Assembly (NCBI GenBank): GCA_903885565.1
Contig: CAISJI010000098.1
Coordinates: 62,001 to 126,000 of the forward strand
Reading direction: 5' to 3'
DNA: 64,000 nt
Source: an uncultured Planctomycetaceae bacterium
Lineage (GTDB): Bacteria; Planctomycetota; Planctomycetia; Pirellulales; UBA1268
Below the pieces are notes generated by a model. It was not told the origin of the DNA, ran no database searches, and worked only from the letters and a program-made list of their open reading frames with translations. The first letter of the stretch is position 1, and each line of letters begins with the position of its first letter. Shown here one piece after another: positions 1 to 7,868 of the stretch. Position numbers and translations under genes: made by a program.

Positions 1-313
1 TGCCGGCGGTCGATCCCCAGATCACGAGGATCAGCCCCACGCCGACAATCGCCATCCCGCGGCCTATTGCGACTGGCGGCCAGGCTGCCAGGCAGAGAGC
101 CGTAATCATCTCCATGAGCATCAGTGGAATCACAACCCAGGGGGTGCGGCGCTGGTTGTCGAGGGAATACTTTTGGGCCTGCTCCCCCTCGAGGTGCCGA
201 AAGAGCGGGTAGTGCACCAGCTGCACAAACCAGATCAGGCCGCACATGCTCCCCGAAGCAATCGCCTGCAAGGCAAGGATCGAGGCTGAAAAAGCTGTGG
301 AGTCGGGGGCCAT
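1..313 (-). CDS. Small membrane protein, truncated by the left window edge
   Basis: The reading frame opens with an ATG at 313 on the minus strand and runs off the window, so only about 104 N-terminal residues are visible. They show a hydrophobic stretch around residues 10-30 ending in a QLVHYPLF motif, a polar segment (HLEGEQAQKYSLDNQRR), then two more hydrophobic stretches, so at least three membrane helices are likely. Such VHYPLF-type small integral membrane proteins are uncharacterised, and I do not assign a family. The start lies three bases after the stop of the upstream membrane-protein gene, so the two are almost certainly co-transcribed and translationally coupled. The function is unknown. 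Confidence 0.7.
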   Translation of the reverse strand, partial: MAPDSTAFSASILALQAIASGSMCGLIWFVQLVHYPLFRHLEGEQAQKYSLDNQRRTPWVVIPLMLMEMITALCLAAWPPVAIGRGMAIVGVGLILVIWGSTAG

Positions 314-316
314 CGA

Positions 317-766
317 TCAGGTTCCGTTCCGGTCGGCTGCCGCTGGATGATGCGCCCGCCAGGCCTGCAGCAGCAACAGCCCAAACGGGATCCACCAGAC
401 CAGATCATTCGTCGGCAGCGTCCAGCCAAACTCCACCGGCACCTCCCCCTTCCAGACCCCCGAGACATAGCCGAGCGGCCCAAAGATCTTGCCGAGGAAT
501 CCCACCAGCACGATCGGCCAGTGGCGGATCGGATCGCGGGCCGCCGCCAGATAGCCGATGCCATAGACGCCGACGATCATCCCCACACACTGCCAGATGA
601 AGGGATAGTTGGGGGGCTGCATGCCGGTGAGGTCGAAGAGCCAGCCGGGGTAAAGAACCGTCAGTGCGCCCCACAGCAGGTTGTAGATGCCGGCGGCGAC
701 GAGCCACCAGGAGGTGCGTGGAGGGGCAGAAGCGGGCCGGCCGGATGGTGGGACTGGGTCTGTCAC
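317..766 (-). CDS. Small four-helix membrane protein (DoxX-like size), unknown function
   Basis: This 149-residue protein starts at a GTG, with AAGGAA about 10 bases upstream on the minus strand. A Pro/Ser-rich N-terminus of about 18 residues is followed by four hydrophobic segments: LVAAGIYNLLWGAL, YPFIWQCVGMIVGVYGIGYLAAA, WPIVLVGFLGKIFGPLGYV and LVWWIPFGLLLLQAW. Size and topology resemble small DoxX-type membrane proteins, but no redox or binding motif supports a specific role. It is directly followed, three bases later, by another small membrane-protein gene, so the pair may form a membrane complex (inference). Confidence 0.7.
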   Translation of the reverse strand: MTDPVPPSGRPASAPPRTSWWLVAAGIYNLLWGALTVLYPGWLFDLTGMQPPNYPFIWQCVGMIVGVYGIGYLAAARDPIRHWPIVLVGFLGKIFGPLGYVSGVWKGEVPVEFGWTLPTNDLVWWIPFGLLLLQAWRAHHPAAADRNGT

Positions 767-794
767 AATGCGGGTTCCTTGGCAGAAAGGCTGG

Positions 795-860
795 AGGTGA
801 ACTCTAGCAAGCTGCGCCGTGGTGGCAAAATCTTTGAGCCGTCCGTGGCCCTGCGCGGAA
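795..860 (-). pseudogene. Degenerate duplicate of the 3' end of the neighbouring PfkB kinase gene
   Basis: On the minus strand this stretch reads GRLKDFATTAQLA, matching the C-terminal GLKDFAATAELAG of the kinase gene ending at 899. The nucleotide match covers about 65 bases at roughly three quarters identity by eye. It has no start or gene context of its own, so it looks like a remnant of a tandem duplication of the kinase tail. Confidence 0.5.
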
Positions 861-898
861 ATCGCTTCCGGCCGCGCTGATTGCGCGCGGGTTCCCCG

Positions 899-1882
899 TC
901 AGTGTGTCTCCGGCTGCAGGCCGGCCAGCTCCGCCGTGGCGGCGAAATCTTTGAGGCCGGCGGTCGCCCCGCGGGCTGTCACACAGCAGGCGGCAGTCGC
1001 GGCGCCGAGCAGCCCCGCCTCGCGGGCCGGCAGGCCGCGGAGCCAGCCGGCCAGAAGGCCAGCCAGAAAGGCATCGCCGGCGCCCGTCGTATCGATCACC
1101 GAACCTGGCGCCGGCAGGCAGGGGATGTCGAGCCATTCGTCAGGGGCCGGAGAGAGGAGCGTGCCCCGGGTGCCGAGCTTGATCCCCAGCATTCCTGTCG
1201 CCCCCTGCTCTCGATAACACTCAATGATTCCGCGGGGGTCTTCGAGCCCCGTCTGATGGCTCGCCTCGAGCAGGCTCGGCACATAGATATCGACCAGCGG
1301 CAGGCAGGGGGCGATCTCGGCGAGTGTGCCGCCGTTCCCCCCGGTTTCCAGCGCCACCCGGCAGCCGGCGGAGCGGATCGCGGCCACCGCGCCTGCCAGC
1401 ACCGGCTCCAGCCCCGGCAGCAGCCCGACATAGCCGAGCAGCGCCAGCCGGGCAGTGGCGAAGTGGGGCCGCTGTTTGAGGATGAAGGGAAGATCGATCG
1501 CCTGCGGCGCCCCCACATGATGGGCAAAGCTGCGCTCGCCGCTGGGATCGATCAGCGCGGCGGTGGTGCTGGTGGCGAGCGTGGGATGGGTCTGCAGCGC
1601 GTCTGTGGCGAGTCCCTCAGCCTCCAGCCGCCGGCGAATCTCGGCCCCCCAGAGATCGTCCCCCACCAGGCTCGAGGCGGCCACGCGCATCCCCAGCCGC
1701 CGCAGGCCGGTGCCCGAATTGCAAACGATTCCCCCCAGCGCCAATTCGATCGGCTCGACGAGAAAAAGCCGGCCAGCCCCCAGCGGCTGCGTGAGCGGCA
1801 CCGGCCTTACCAGCATGTCGGCCACGCAGGTGCCGCAGACGATGCAATCGACGGGGAGTGAGGATGGGGCGGGAGTGGGCAT
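899..1882 (-). CDS. PfkB-family carbohydrate kinase
   Basis: This is a 327-residue ribokinase/PfkB-type sugar or nucleoside kinase. It is expected to transfer phosphate from ATP to a sugar hydroxyl in the cytoplasm. The N-terminal part has the family's glycine-rich substrate region (LALGGIVCNSGTGLRRLG, then SLVGDDLWG), and near the C-terminus is the signature DTTGAGDAFLAGLLAG, whose GAGD carries the catalytic Asp and anion hole. Length is normal. The frame extends upstream to 2005, but the ATG at 1882 (MPTPAPSS) is preferred because conserved sequence begins just after it (CIVCGTCVADMLVRP). Substrate cannot be read from sequence. A broken copy of its last codons lies about 40 bases downstream. 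Confidence 0.88.
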   Translation of the reverse strand: MPTPAPSSLPVDCIVCGTCVADMLVRPVPLTQPLGAGRLFLVEPIELALGGIVCNSGTGLRRLGMRVAASSLVGDDLWGAEIRRRLEAEGLATDALQTHPTLATSTTAALIDPSGERSFAHHVGAPQAIDLPFILKQRPHFATARLALLGYVGLLPGLEPVLAGAVAAIRSAGCRVALETGGNGGTLAEIAPCLPLVDIYVPSLLEASHQTGLEDPRGIIECYREQGATGMLGIKLGTRGTLLSPAPDEWLDIPCLPAPGSVIDTTGAGDAFLAGLLAGWLRGLPAREAGLLGAATAACCVTARGATAGLKDFAATAELAGLQPETH

Positions 1883-1994
1883 GAGCGGTGCCAAACGTGT
1901 GGGGAGTGCGCTGCATCGCGGGCTGCGATGGCCGTCAACCAAGATTGCGTTCCTGAAACTCGAAGACTCCACCGGGCGAACGAAACAACCGGCC

Positions 1995-2570
1995 CTATCG
2001 CTCAAGCGGGAGTTGGTTCGGGGCGGAAGGGGCTGCTTGCGCCGATCTCTCGCGAATCATACCAGCGCCATCCCCGGCCGCTGCCTGAGTGTCAACCGCC
2101 TCCGCGGGATCGCTGCTGCAGCAGCCCGGCTTTCCACATCCCGCGCAGCTGTCGCAGATCGACTCCACCCTCCGCTCGATCACAGCGACATCCTCGTCTT
2201 TCGTTTCCGGGATGAGCTTCTTGCGGTATCGCACCCAGGCCCGGCATGGGTCGGGCTGGCAGTCGGTGCAACCGCCGCCGTGAAGGCAGCGGGCAAAGGG
2301 CCACGAGAACCCGCTCCAGCGGGGCACGCAGATCGGATCGCAGGTGACGGTGTATTCCGTTTTTGGTTTTTTCTTTGTGCTGCTCTCACACACGCAGATC
2401 TCCCGAAGACCGCAGGTTGCACCGCAACGCACGCAGGTGGGAGTTTTTGTCTTCGGGTTGTCGCCAGCCACGGCGAAGCCGGCGGCCTGCGCAAGCATGA
2501 TCCCGGCGATCACGATTGAGAACCGCAGGAGGGATTCAGAAATCAAAATCGACACGCACGCCATACGCAT
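1995..2570 (-). CDS. Cysteine-rich secreted protein
   Basis: From the ATG at 2570 the product has 191 residues. It begins with a signal-peptide-like segment (LLRFSIVIAGIMLAQAAGFAVAG) followed by a mature part very rich in cysteine: CVRCGATCGLREICVC, CDPIC, CLHGGGCTDC, then CDSCAGCGKPGCC near the end. Paired CxxC-like motifs suggest metal binding or disulfide cross-links. The start would overlap the end of the porin gene by 35 bases; a GTG about 50 bases further in (VIAGIMLAQ) would avoid overlap. It follows the porin on the same strand and is probably co-expressed. I do not recognise a family. Confidence 0.68.
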   Translation of the reverse strand: MRMACVSILISESLLRFSIVIAGIMLAQAAGFAVAGDNPKTKTPTCVRCGATCGLREICVCESSTKKKPKTEYTVTCDPICVPRWSGFSWPFARCLHGGGCTDCQPDPCRAWVRYRKKLIPETKDEDVAVIERRVESICDSCAGCGKPGCCSSDPAEAVDTQAAAGDGAGMIRERSAQAAPSAPNQLPLER

Positions 2571-4137
2571 CGGTGAGACTGTTTCCTTTCTGTTGATCCT
2601 GAAGGAACGCACGAACATAGTTGAATTTCCAGCGGGTGTAGGAATTGAGATACCAGTTGAGGCCGACGGTGAAGTCGGTCAGGTTGTTGCCCTGGATGTT
2701 TTTGTCGTTGAGCACGATGTTGGAAAATCGGGCTGCGACCTCCCAGGCCCCGAGCCCCGTCTGAACGCCCTGCCCCTTCGTCCGCACGCGAAAAAAATCT
2801 TCAAATGGCTCCAGCCGCCTGTGGATGCCGAGCTTCCGGTCATACGGGCGGTGTTCTCCGGTGAGGAAGTAACTGACCTGTGCCATGTAACCGTTGAAGA
2901 ACAGGGGCTGGCCACCGCTCTGATCGACGAAGGCGCAGGCATATTCCGATTGCAGCGAGAAGGGACCCACGATGAGGGCAAACTCAGGATCAAAGAGCTG
3001 GAAGTTGTCGGCGCGAATGAAGCCTGTATCGACGAAGATCGGCGCGAAAGGCCCCGGCACGCCGTTGATGTAATTGCTCGGAGTTGGTGGCCCCACCGGG
3101 CCGTAGACACCGTTGGGCTGCTGCTTGCGGATTTCGGGTGTGTTCCGGAAGCGAACCTGATTCTGGTAGGCCTCGCGATAGCTGTAGGCCGCGCCGAGAT
3201 GGAGGTAAAACCGGCCATCGCTTGCCTCGTCCCACCAGGGCAGGCAGGTGCCTCGCATTGTCAGCGCCTGGCCGCTGTCGAATGAGTCGTTGCCGACGTT
3301 GTCGCTACTGGTGCGAAAGGTGCCGATGGCCCACGTCGCCAGTTCGCTCTCCGTGTTGCCGTAGGTCATCAGCCCCATGTTGCGTGCGGGCGCAAACGTG
3401 TCGACCAACGACCGCTCCATAAATGTGTTGTTGCGGTTCTGCGTCACGCGTTCGAGCGAGAAGGGCTCAAAGTAATGGCCCGCCCGGACGTTTCCCAGCC
3501 AGGGCAACTGCTTCCATTCGAGGTAGTTGTCGAGGTAGCTGGGATTATTGGCCAGCGCGAAATCCACTCCGAGTGAGTATTCGAGCACCTCGAAACTGGT
3601 GCCGCGGGCGCCGATGCGGAGCCGGCGGAACTGGGCACCGTCCTGAAGATCGCCCACGCTGGCGCGGCTGATCGCATCCTGGCCAAAGTAGACCTGATCG
3701 GCCTGCACCTGGCCGCTGATGACCAGCGACGGCTTTTTGGCATCCTCCTTCTTTTTCCTGTCGCCCGCATCGACGAGTGTGCCGAGGGTTTTTTCCACGG
3801 CGGAAAGCCGGTCGGCGGCCGGCGGTGATTCCAAGCCTCCCGGAGGCGGGCCCGTGGCGGCACGCAGCTGGTCGATCTGGTTCTGCAGCCGTTCCAGTTC
3901 CGCCACCATGCCCGGGGAAACCTCGCGCGGCGCAGGCAGCTCAGCAACGGTTTCCGCTGCATCGGCCGCGCTATCGGAGCGCCGCCCGAGGGAGATCGGC
4001 TCTGCAGCGGGAGCGGCGGCAGCGGCCCCGCTGCACGGCAAGCCCCAGAGGACGAGGCCCAGGAGTGCTGCCCAAGGCGAAGCCAATGACGACAACAAAG
4101 ACGATGGCGGGGAGCGATGGCAACGCAAGCGGATCAC
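2536..4137 (-). CDS. Outer-membrane porin, OprO/OprP-like
   Basis: This is a probable phosphate-selective-porin-type beta barrel of about 533 residues. A hydrophobic signal segment (WAALLGLVLWGLPCSGAAAAA) is followed by a short coiled coil (MVAELERLQNQIDQLRAA), the usual periplasmic trimerisation helix of such porins, then a barrel region rich in alternating aromatic strands (RRLRIGARGTSFEVLEYSLGVDFA, VRAGHYFEPFSLERVTQNRNNTFMERS). It ends in an aromatic residue (VRVDFDF), as outer-membrane barrels do. No ATG lies before the signal peptide; the GTG at 4137 is preferred and a later TTG is possible. Anion or phosphate selectivity is inferred from family likeness only. Confidence 0.82.
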   Translation of the reverse strand: MIRLRCHRSPPSSLLSSLASPWAALLGLVLWGLPCSGAAAAAPAAEPISLGRRSDSAADAAETVAELPAPREVSPGMVAELERLQNQIDQLRAATGPPPGGLESPPAADRLSAVEKTLGTLVDAGDRKKKEDAKKPSLVISGQVQADQVYFGQDAISRASVGDLQDGAQFRRLRIGARGTSFEVLEYSLGVDFALANNPSYLDNYLEWKQLPWLGNVRAGHYFEPFSLERVTQNRNNTFMERSLVDTFAPARNMGLMTYGNTESELATWAIGTFRTSSDNVGNDSFDSGQALTMRGTCLPWWDEASDGRFYLHLGAAYSYREAYQNQVRFRNTPEIRKQQPNGVYGPVGPPTPSNYINGVPGPFAPIFVDTGFIRADNFQLFDPEFALIVGPFSLQSEYACAFVDQSGGQPLFFNGYMAQVSYFLTGEHRPYDRKLGIHRRLEPFEDFFRVRTKGQGVQTGLGAWEVAARFSNIVLNDKNIQGNNLTDFTVGLNWYLNSYTRWKFNYVRAFLQDQQKGNSLTDAYGVRVDFDF

Positions 4138-4537
4138 GGGGGTGGCCCCTTGAAATGCATCCTCCGGTTTTCCGGCGACACTTTTTACCGGTGACACTGC
4201 CGGCGCAGGATGGCTGTACCCCGATCGTCGGTTCGGCTGCCGTTCATGCCATTCATACAATCGGCACCCCCGGCGCAATCCTTGAGAGCTTCCCTGCTGC
4301 CCTGGCTTGCGGAGCTGTCATATGCTGTGGGGGCCGCAAATTCTGCCGTCTCTCTGGCCCCCCTGACGGCTGGCAGCCTGCGGGGACTGGCCGCGATGGC
4401 CCCACAGAAGGAGGGCCGGGAAGCCGACCGACGAGCTCCTGCCAGTGGCCGGCAGCGGAAAAAGATCCGATACTCCCTCCGCCCCCCTGCACGCGCAGGG
4501 AGCGGCCGGAGCCGGTTGTGCATCTGACGGAAAAAAC
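4138..4537. promoter_or_regulatory. Divergent intergenic region between porin and aldolase-like genes
   Basis: This roughly 400-base gap must hold promoters for both outward-facing genes. Two direct 11-base repeats, CCGGCGACACT at 4172-4182 and CCGGTGACACT at 4188-4198, lie 35-61 bases upstream of the porin start, spaced 16 bases apart (about one and a half helix turns). They are candidate operator half-sites. No convincing sigma-70 boxes were seen. Confidence 0.35.
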
Positions 4538-5650
4538 GTGGAAAAGATTGTGGAAAAACCCGTGGAAAAAGCTGTAGGGCAAGCGGTAGAACAAATTTTT
4601 GAAAAAGCGCTCGACAGGAAACTCGCCCGGATCCTCGCCGATCCCAGTTGCGGCGACTTCATTCTGGCCGATGCCAAGGATGCCGACATGGCCTTTGGCC
4701 TGGCGGCCCCGGGGCTGCGGCCGGGCGGCACGGCAGCGGCCGGCCCCTATCGCTCGCTCAGCGAATTTCGCGATTCGATCCGCGAACTGGTGCGGCAGGG
4801 GCTTGTCGACATCATGCTCATGAGTGGCTCGACCAGCGACGCTCTTTCCATCGGTGAATCGCTCTTTGCCACCAGCTCCGTCACGCCGGCGGTGCGGATG
4901 AACGACACCACCGACATCTGGCTCGCCGCCGGCACCGGCAGCTATGCCCGCCACCCTGCCCTCCCCTTCTCCACCACCACGGTGGCACAGGCGCAGTGCG
5001 GCCGCGTCGATCGCCTGCCGGGGGAGCCGATCAGCGGCGCCAACCTCGGCCTCTTCTCGCTCACGCTCAACGACGATCCCCACCTCGATCGGGCAATGCT
5101 GGCCGCCTACCGCGAGTTTCGCCTCGAGGCGGAGCGGGCTGGCTTCCGCCACTTCCTCGAGGTGTTTTATCCCAACGCCCTCGACCGGGTGCCGGGGCGG
5201 CTGCCGGGGGAGCGTCCGCGGGACGTGGCCCGGTTCCTTGCTGATCATGTTGTGCGCTGTCTGGCGGGTGTGCCGCGGGCCGGGCGACCGATCTTTCTCA
5301 AGATCCCCTACCTCGGCCCAGAGGTCACTGAGCAATTGGCCGCTTATGATTCGTCGCTCGTGGTGGGAATCCTCGGCGGCGGGGCCGGCACCACGCACGA
5401 TGCCTTTGGGCTTCTGGCCGATGCCAAGCAGCATGGGGCCCGCGTCGCGCTCTTTGGCCGAAAGATCAACGCCGCCGAAGACCAGCTCTCGTTTGTACGC
5501 TTCCTGCGGGGCGTGGCCGATGGCGAACTGGCTGCGGAAGAAGCTGTAAAGGCCTACCATGCCGATCTGGCCCGTCAGGGGATCCGGCCGCATCGCCCGC
5601 TGGCCAACGATCTCGTTCGCCAGCCGACCGCCACCGCCTACGGTGGCTGA
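4538..5650 (+). CDS. Aldolase-like TIM-barrel protein, unknown substrate
   Basis: The protein has about 370 residues and resembles class I (DeoC/LacD/FbaB-like) aldolases. Evidence: repeated barrel-strand patterns such as FILADAKDADMAFG, LVDIMLMSGST, FRHFLEVF, the IFLKIPYLG segment whose lysine sits where Schiff-base lysines occur, and VVGILGGGAGTTHDAFGLLADAKQHGARVALFGR, a typical phosphate-binding end strand. Three in-frame GTG codons (4538, 4550, 4562) are possible starts because the N-terminus is a run of 12-base repeats coding VEK-type tetrapeptides. Conserved-looking sequence begins at LDRKLARILADP. A RidA-family gene follows about 80 bases downstream. The function is inferred from fold-like patterns only. 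Confidence 0.68.
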   Translation: MEKIVEKPVEKAVGQAVEQIFEKALDRKLARILADPSCGDFILADAKDADMAFGLAAPGLRPGGTAAAGPYRSLSEFRDSIRELVRQGLVDIMLMSGSTSDALSIGESLFATSSVTPAVRMNDTTDIWLAAGTGSYARHPALPFSTTTVAQAQCGRVDRLPGEPISGANLGLFSLTLNDDPHLDRAMLAAYREFRLEAERAGFRHFLEVFYPNALDRVPGRLPGERPRDVARFLADHVVRCLAGVPRAGRPIFLKIPYLGPEVTEQLAAYDSSLVVGILGGGAGTTHDAFGLLADAKQHGARVALFGRKINAAEDQLSFVRFLRGVADGELAAEEAVKAYHADLARQGIRPHRPLANDLVRQPTATAYGG

Positions 5651-5732
5651 GTTTTTCTTTTTTCCTTTCGATTTCCTCTCCCTGTCTCTATCTCTCCTTT
5701 CTATTTATTGTTCCTCCTTCGGAGACCTCCGC

Positions 5733-6206
5733 ATGTCGGCTCTTCTCACCCCCAGCGAGCGGCTCGCCGCGCTGGGCCTCGTGCTCCCGCCAGCCCCCAA
5801 GGCGATCGGCGCCTATACGCCGAGCCTCATCGTCGGCAATCTGCTCTACACCTCCGGCCACCTGCCGCTGATGCCCGATGGAGCCCTGTTGCGCGGCCGC
5901 GTGGGGGCCGATCTCGACGCCGACTCCGGCAAGGAAGCGGCAAAGCGCGTTGCCTGCGCGATTCTCGCCACGGTGGTGGCGGCCCTTGGCAGCGTCGACC
6001 GGGTGCGGCGCGTCGTCAAGGTGCTCGGCATGGTCAACTGCACCGCCGACTTTATCAAGCAGCCGCATGTGCTCAACGGCTGCAGCGAACTCTTCGCCGA
6101 GGTGTGGGGCCGCGAGATGGGAATCGGCGTGCGGAGTGCCGTTGGAGTATGCTCACTCCCGGAGAACGTTCCGGTGGAAATCGAGGCGGTCTTCGAGGTG
6201 GGGTGA
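5733..6206 (+). CDS. RidA/YjgF/YER057c/UK114-family protein
   Basis: The product has 157 residues and a typical Rid-family pattern: an AIGAYTPSLIVGNLLYTSGHLPL segment, a central alpha/beta part (VACAILATVVAALGSVDRVRRVVKVLGMVNC) and a C-terminal VEIEAVFEV. Members with the conserved Arg deaminate reactive enamine/imine intermediates of amino-acid metabolism in the cytoplasm. Here the region that normally carries it reads MGIGVRSAVGVCSLPENVPVEIEAVF, which retains an Arg before SAVGV, so activity is plausible. GGAG at 5721 sits 8 bases before the ATG, fixing the start well inside the longer open frame. Confidence 0.9.
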   Translation: MSALLTPSERLAALGLVLPPAPKAIGAYTPSLIVGNLLYTSGHLPLMPDGALLRGRVGADLDADSGKEAAKRVACAILATVVAALGSVDRVRRVVKVLGMVNCTADFIKQPHVLNGCSELFAEVWGREMGIGVRSAVGVCSLPENVPVEIEAVFEVG

Positions 6207-6292
6207 ACGCGGCACTCAATTTTTTTAAGCCCGCATTACAAAAGCCGCCGGGCATTCTCGCTGTGGCGCGTTTGAAAATCAGGAACAGAACG

Positions 6293-7558
6293 ATGATCAG
6301 CTCTCAGCAGTTCGGTTTCATGGCGGGGCACCGGCACTTGACGGGGCGATTGGCCGCATGGCTGATGATCGTGGCGGGGGCTGCCGCTGGTGGCGGACTG
6401 TCGGTCGCACCGGCAGCGGGGGAAGAGGTGGCTTTTCGCCGAATCGTGTTGCATGAGGGCTTTCATGCCGAAGGGGCGGCCTTGGGCGATCTGAACAGAG
6501 ACGGCCATGGCGATGCCGTCTATGGGCCCTACTGGTATGCCGGCCCCGAGTTCAAGGTGCGGCATGAGATCTATCCGCCCGAGGATTTCGATCCGCTCAA
6601 ATATTCCAATAACTTTTTCACTGCCGTCAGCGACATCGATGCCGACGGCTGGCTCGATGTGGTGGTGAATGTGTGGCCCGGCAAGGAGGTGGTTTGGTTT
6701 CAGAATCCTGGCGCTTCTTGCGGGGCGTGGACACAAAACCTGGCCTATCCGGTGGTCGACAACGAGGCGCCCCACTTTGTCGATGTGACCGACGATGGCC
6801 GCCCGGAGCTGGTGTTTCACACTGCCGGCGTGCTGGGGATGGCCGGCCCCTCCGGGCCGACGGGCAGCGAGCGGTGGCCGTTTCGGGCCTGCTCCGAGCC
6901 GGAGAAGTGGGGGCAATATCAGCATGGCCTGGGGGTGGGGGATATCAATGGCGACGGCCGTGCCGACCTGCTCATGGCTGAGGGCTGGTGGGAGCAGCCC
7001 GCGGCCGAACCCGCAGCAGGCACCACGCCGCCGCTCTGGAAGAAACACCCCTTCAAGTTTGGCAACGGCGGGGCGCAGATCCATGCCTACGATGTCGATG
7101 GCGACGGCGATAACGATGTGATCACCAGCCTCGACGGCCATGCCTTCGGGCTCTCCTGGTTTGAGCAGGTGAAGAAGGATGGGGCGATCGATTTTGTCGA
7201 GCACAGGATCCTCTCCGACAAGCCGGAGGAGAATCTCGACGGCGTCCAGTTTTCTCAGCTGCATGCGCTGGAGCTGATCGATATCGACGGTGACGGCCTC
7301 AGGGATATCGTTACCGGCAAACGCTACTGGGCACACGGCCCAACAAGCGACGCCGACGCCGCTGGCGCGCCGGTGCTCTACTGGTTCAAGCTGACGCGCA
7401 ATCCCGACGGCACCGTCGCCTGGACGCCCCAGCGCATCGATGATGCCTCGGGAGTCGGCACGCAGTTTTCCGTGGGGGATATCAACGGCGACGGCCGCGC
7501 CGACATCGTGATCGGGAACAAAAAGGGGGGCTTTGTGTTCCTCCAGGAACGCCGCTGA
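6293..7558 (+). CDS. Secreted VCBS/FG-GAP repeat protein
   Basis: This 421-residue exported protein has a signal peptide (LAAWLMIVAGAAAGGGLSVAPAAGEE) followed by several Ca-binding FG-GAP/VCBS loops: DLNRDGHGD, DIDADGWLD, DINGDGRAD, DVDGDGDND, DIDGDGLRD and DINGDGRAD again. These loops build a seven-bladed propeller in integrin-like proteins and are abundant in planctomycete secretomes. No catalytic motif was seen, so the role (carbohydrate or surface binding) is unknown. AGGAACAG just upstream of 6293 serves as a ribosome binding site. It sits 86 bases after the ridA-like gene on the same strand. Confidence 0.85.
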   Translation: MISSQQFGFMAGHRHLTGRLAAWLMIVAGAAAGGGLSVAPAAGEEVAFRRIVLHEGFHAEGAALGDLNRDGHGDAVYGPYWYAGPEFKVRHEIYPPEDFDPLKYSNNFFTAVSDIDADGWLDVVVNVWPGKEVVWFQNPGASCGAWTQNLAYPVVDNEAPHFVDVTDDGRPELVFHTAGVLGMAGPSGPTGSERWPFRACSEPEKWGQYQHGLGVGDINGDGRADLLMAEGWWEQPAAEPAAGTTPPLWKKHPFKFGNGGAQIHAYDVDGDGDNDVITSLDGHAFGLSWFEQVKKDGAIDFVEHRILSDKPEENLDGVQFSQLHALELIDIDGDGLRDIVTGKRYWAHGPTSDADAAGAPVLYWFKLTRNPDGTVAWTPQRIDDASGVGTQFSVGDINGDGRADIVIGNKKGGFVFLQERR

Positions 7559-7672
7559 GGCGGTATCCCCTCAAGCTGCGGCGGTGAAAAGCTGGCTATG
7601 CGGTTCGGCTGGCCCGGAACCGGCCCGACAGGCTACATTTTGGGGTTTCGACGCGTTGGCCCCTGGCTGCCC

Positions 7673-7792
7673 GTGGAAAAAGTCACCCATGACCCTCTGG
7701 ATGGAAGACAGTCCACTCGGTCGACCGGTGAAAACGCCGAGGGTTTCCACGATCGACTGGCATCGCATCCGGCGATGGTGCACTTTTTCCAC
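7673..7792. repeat. Intergenic nested hairpin repeat, family B copy 1
   Basis: The element is bounded by an outer inverted repeat, GTGGAAAAAGT (7673-7683) and ACTTTTTCCAC (7782-7792). Inside are a GTCGACC...CGATCGAC hairpin and a CATCGC-atccg-GCGATG hairpin. The inner hairpins match, in reverse orientation, the elements at 54927-55018 and 63693-63953. It lies between the VCBS gene and valS. The rest of the 310-base gap (7559-7868) shows no gene. Confidence 0.75.
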
Positions 7793-7868
7793 AGCCTGCT
7801 AGCATCGTGCGCCCGGTTTTCGCGCTGAAGTCTGTTTCCCCGACTGCCTGTCCGTAGAAAAGGTTCCC

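Noticed and set aside
4315-4331. CTGTCAT followed by CTGTGGG, resembling a Pho box upstream of the porin
   Set aside because: The spacing is 10 rather than 11 bases, the second half-site is poor, and it lies about 180 bases from the porin start, so it is likely chance.
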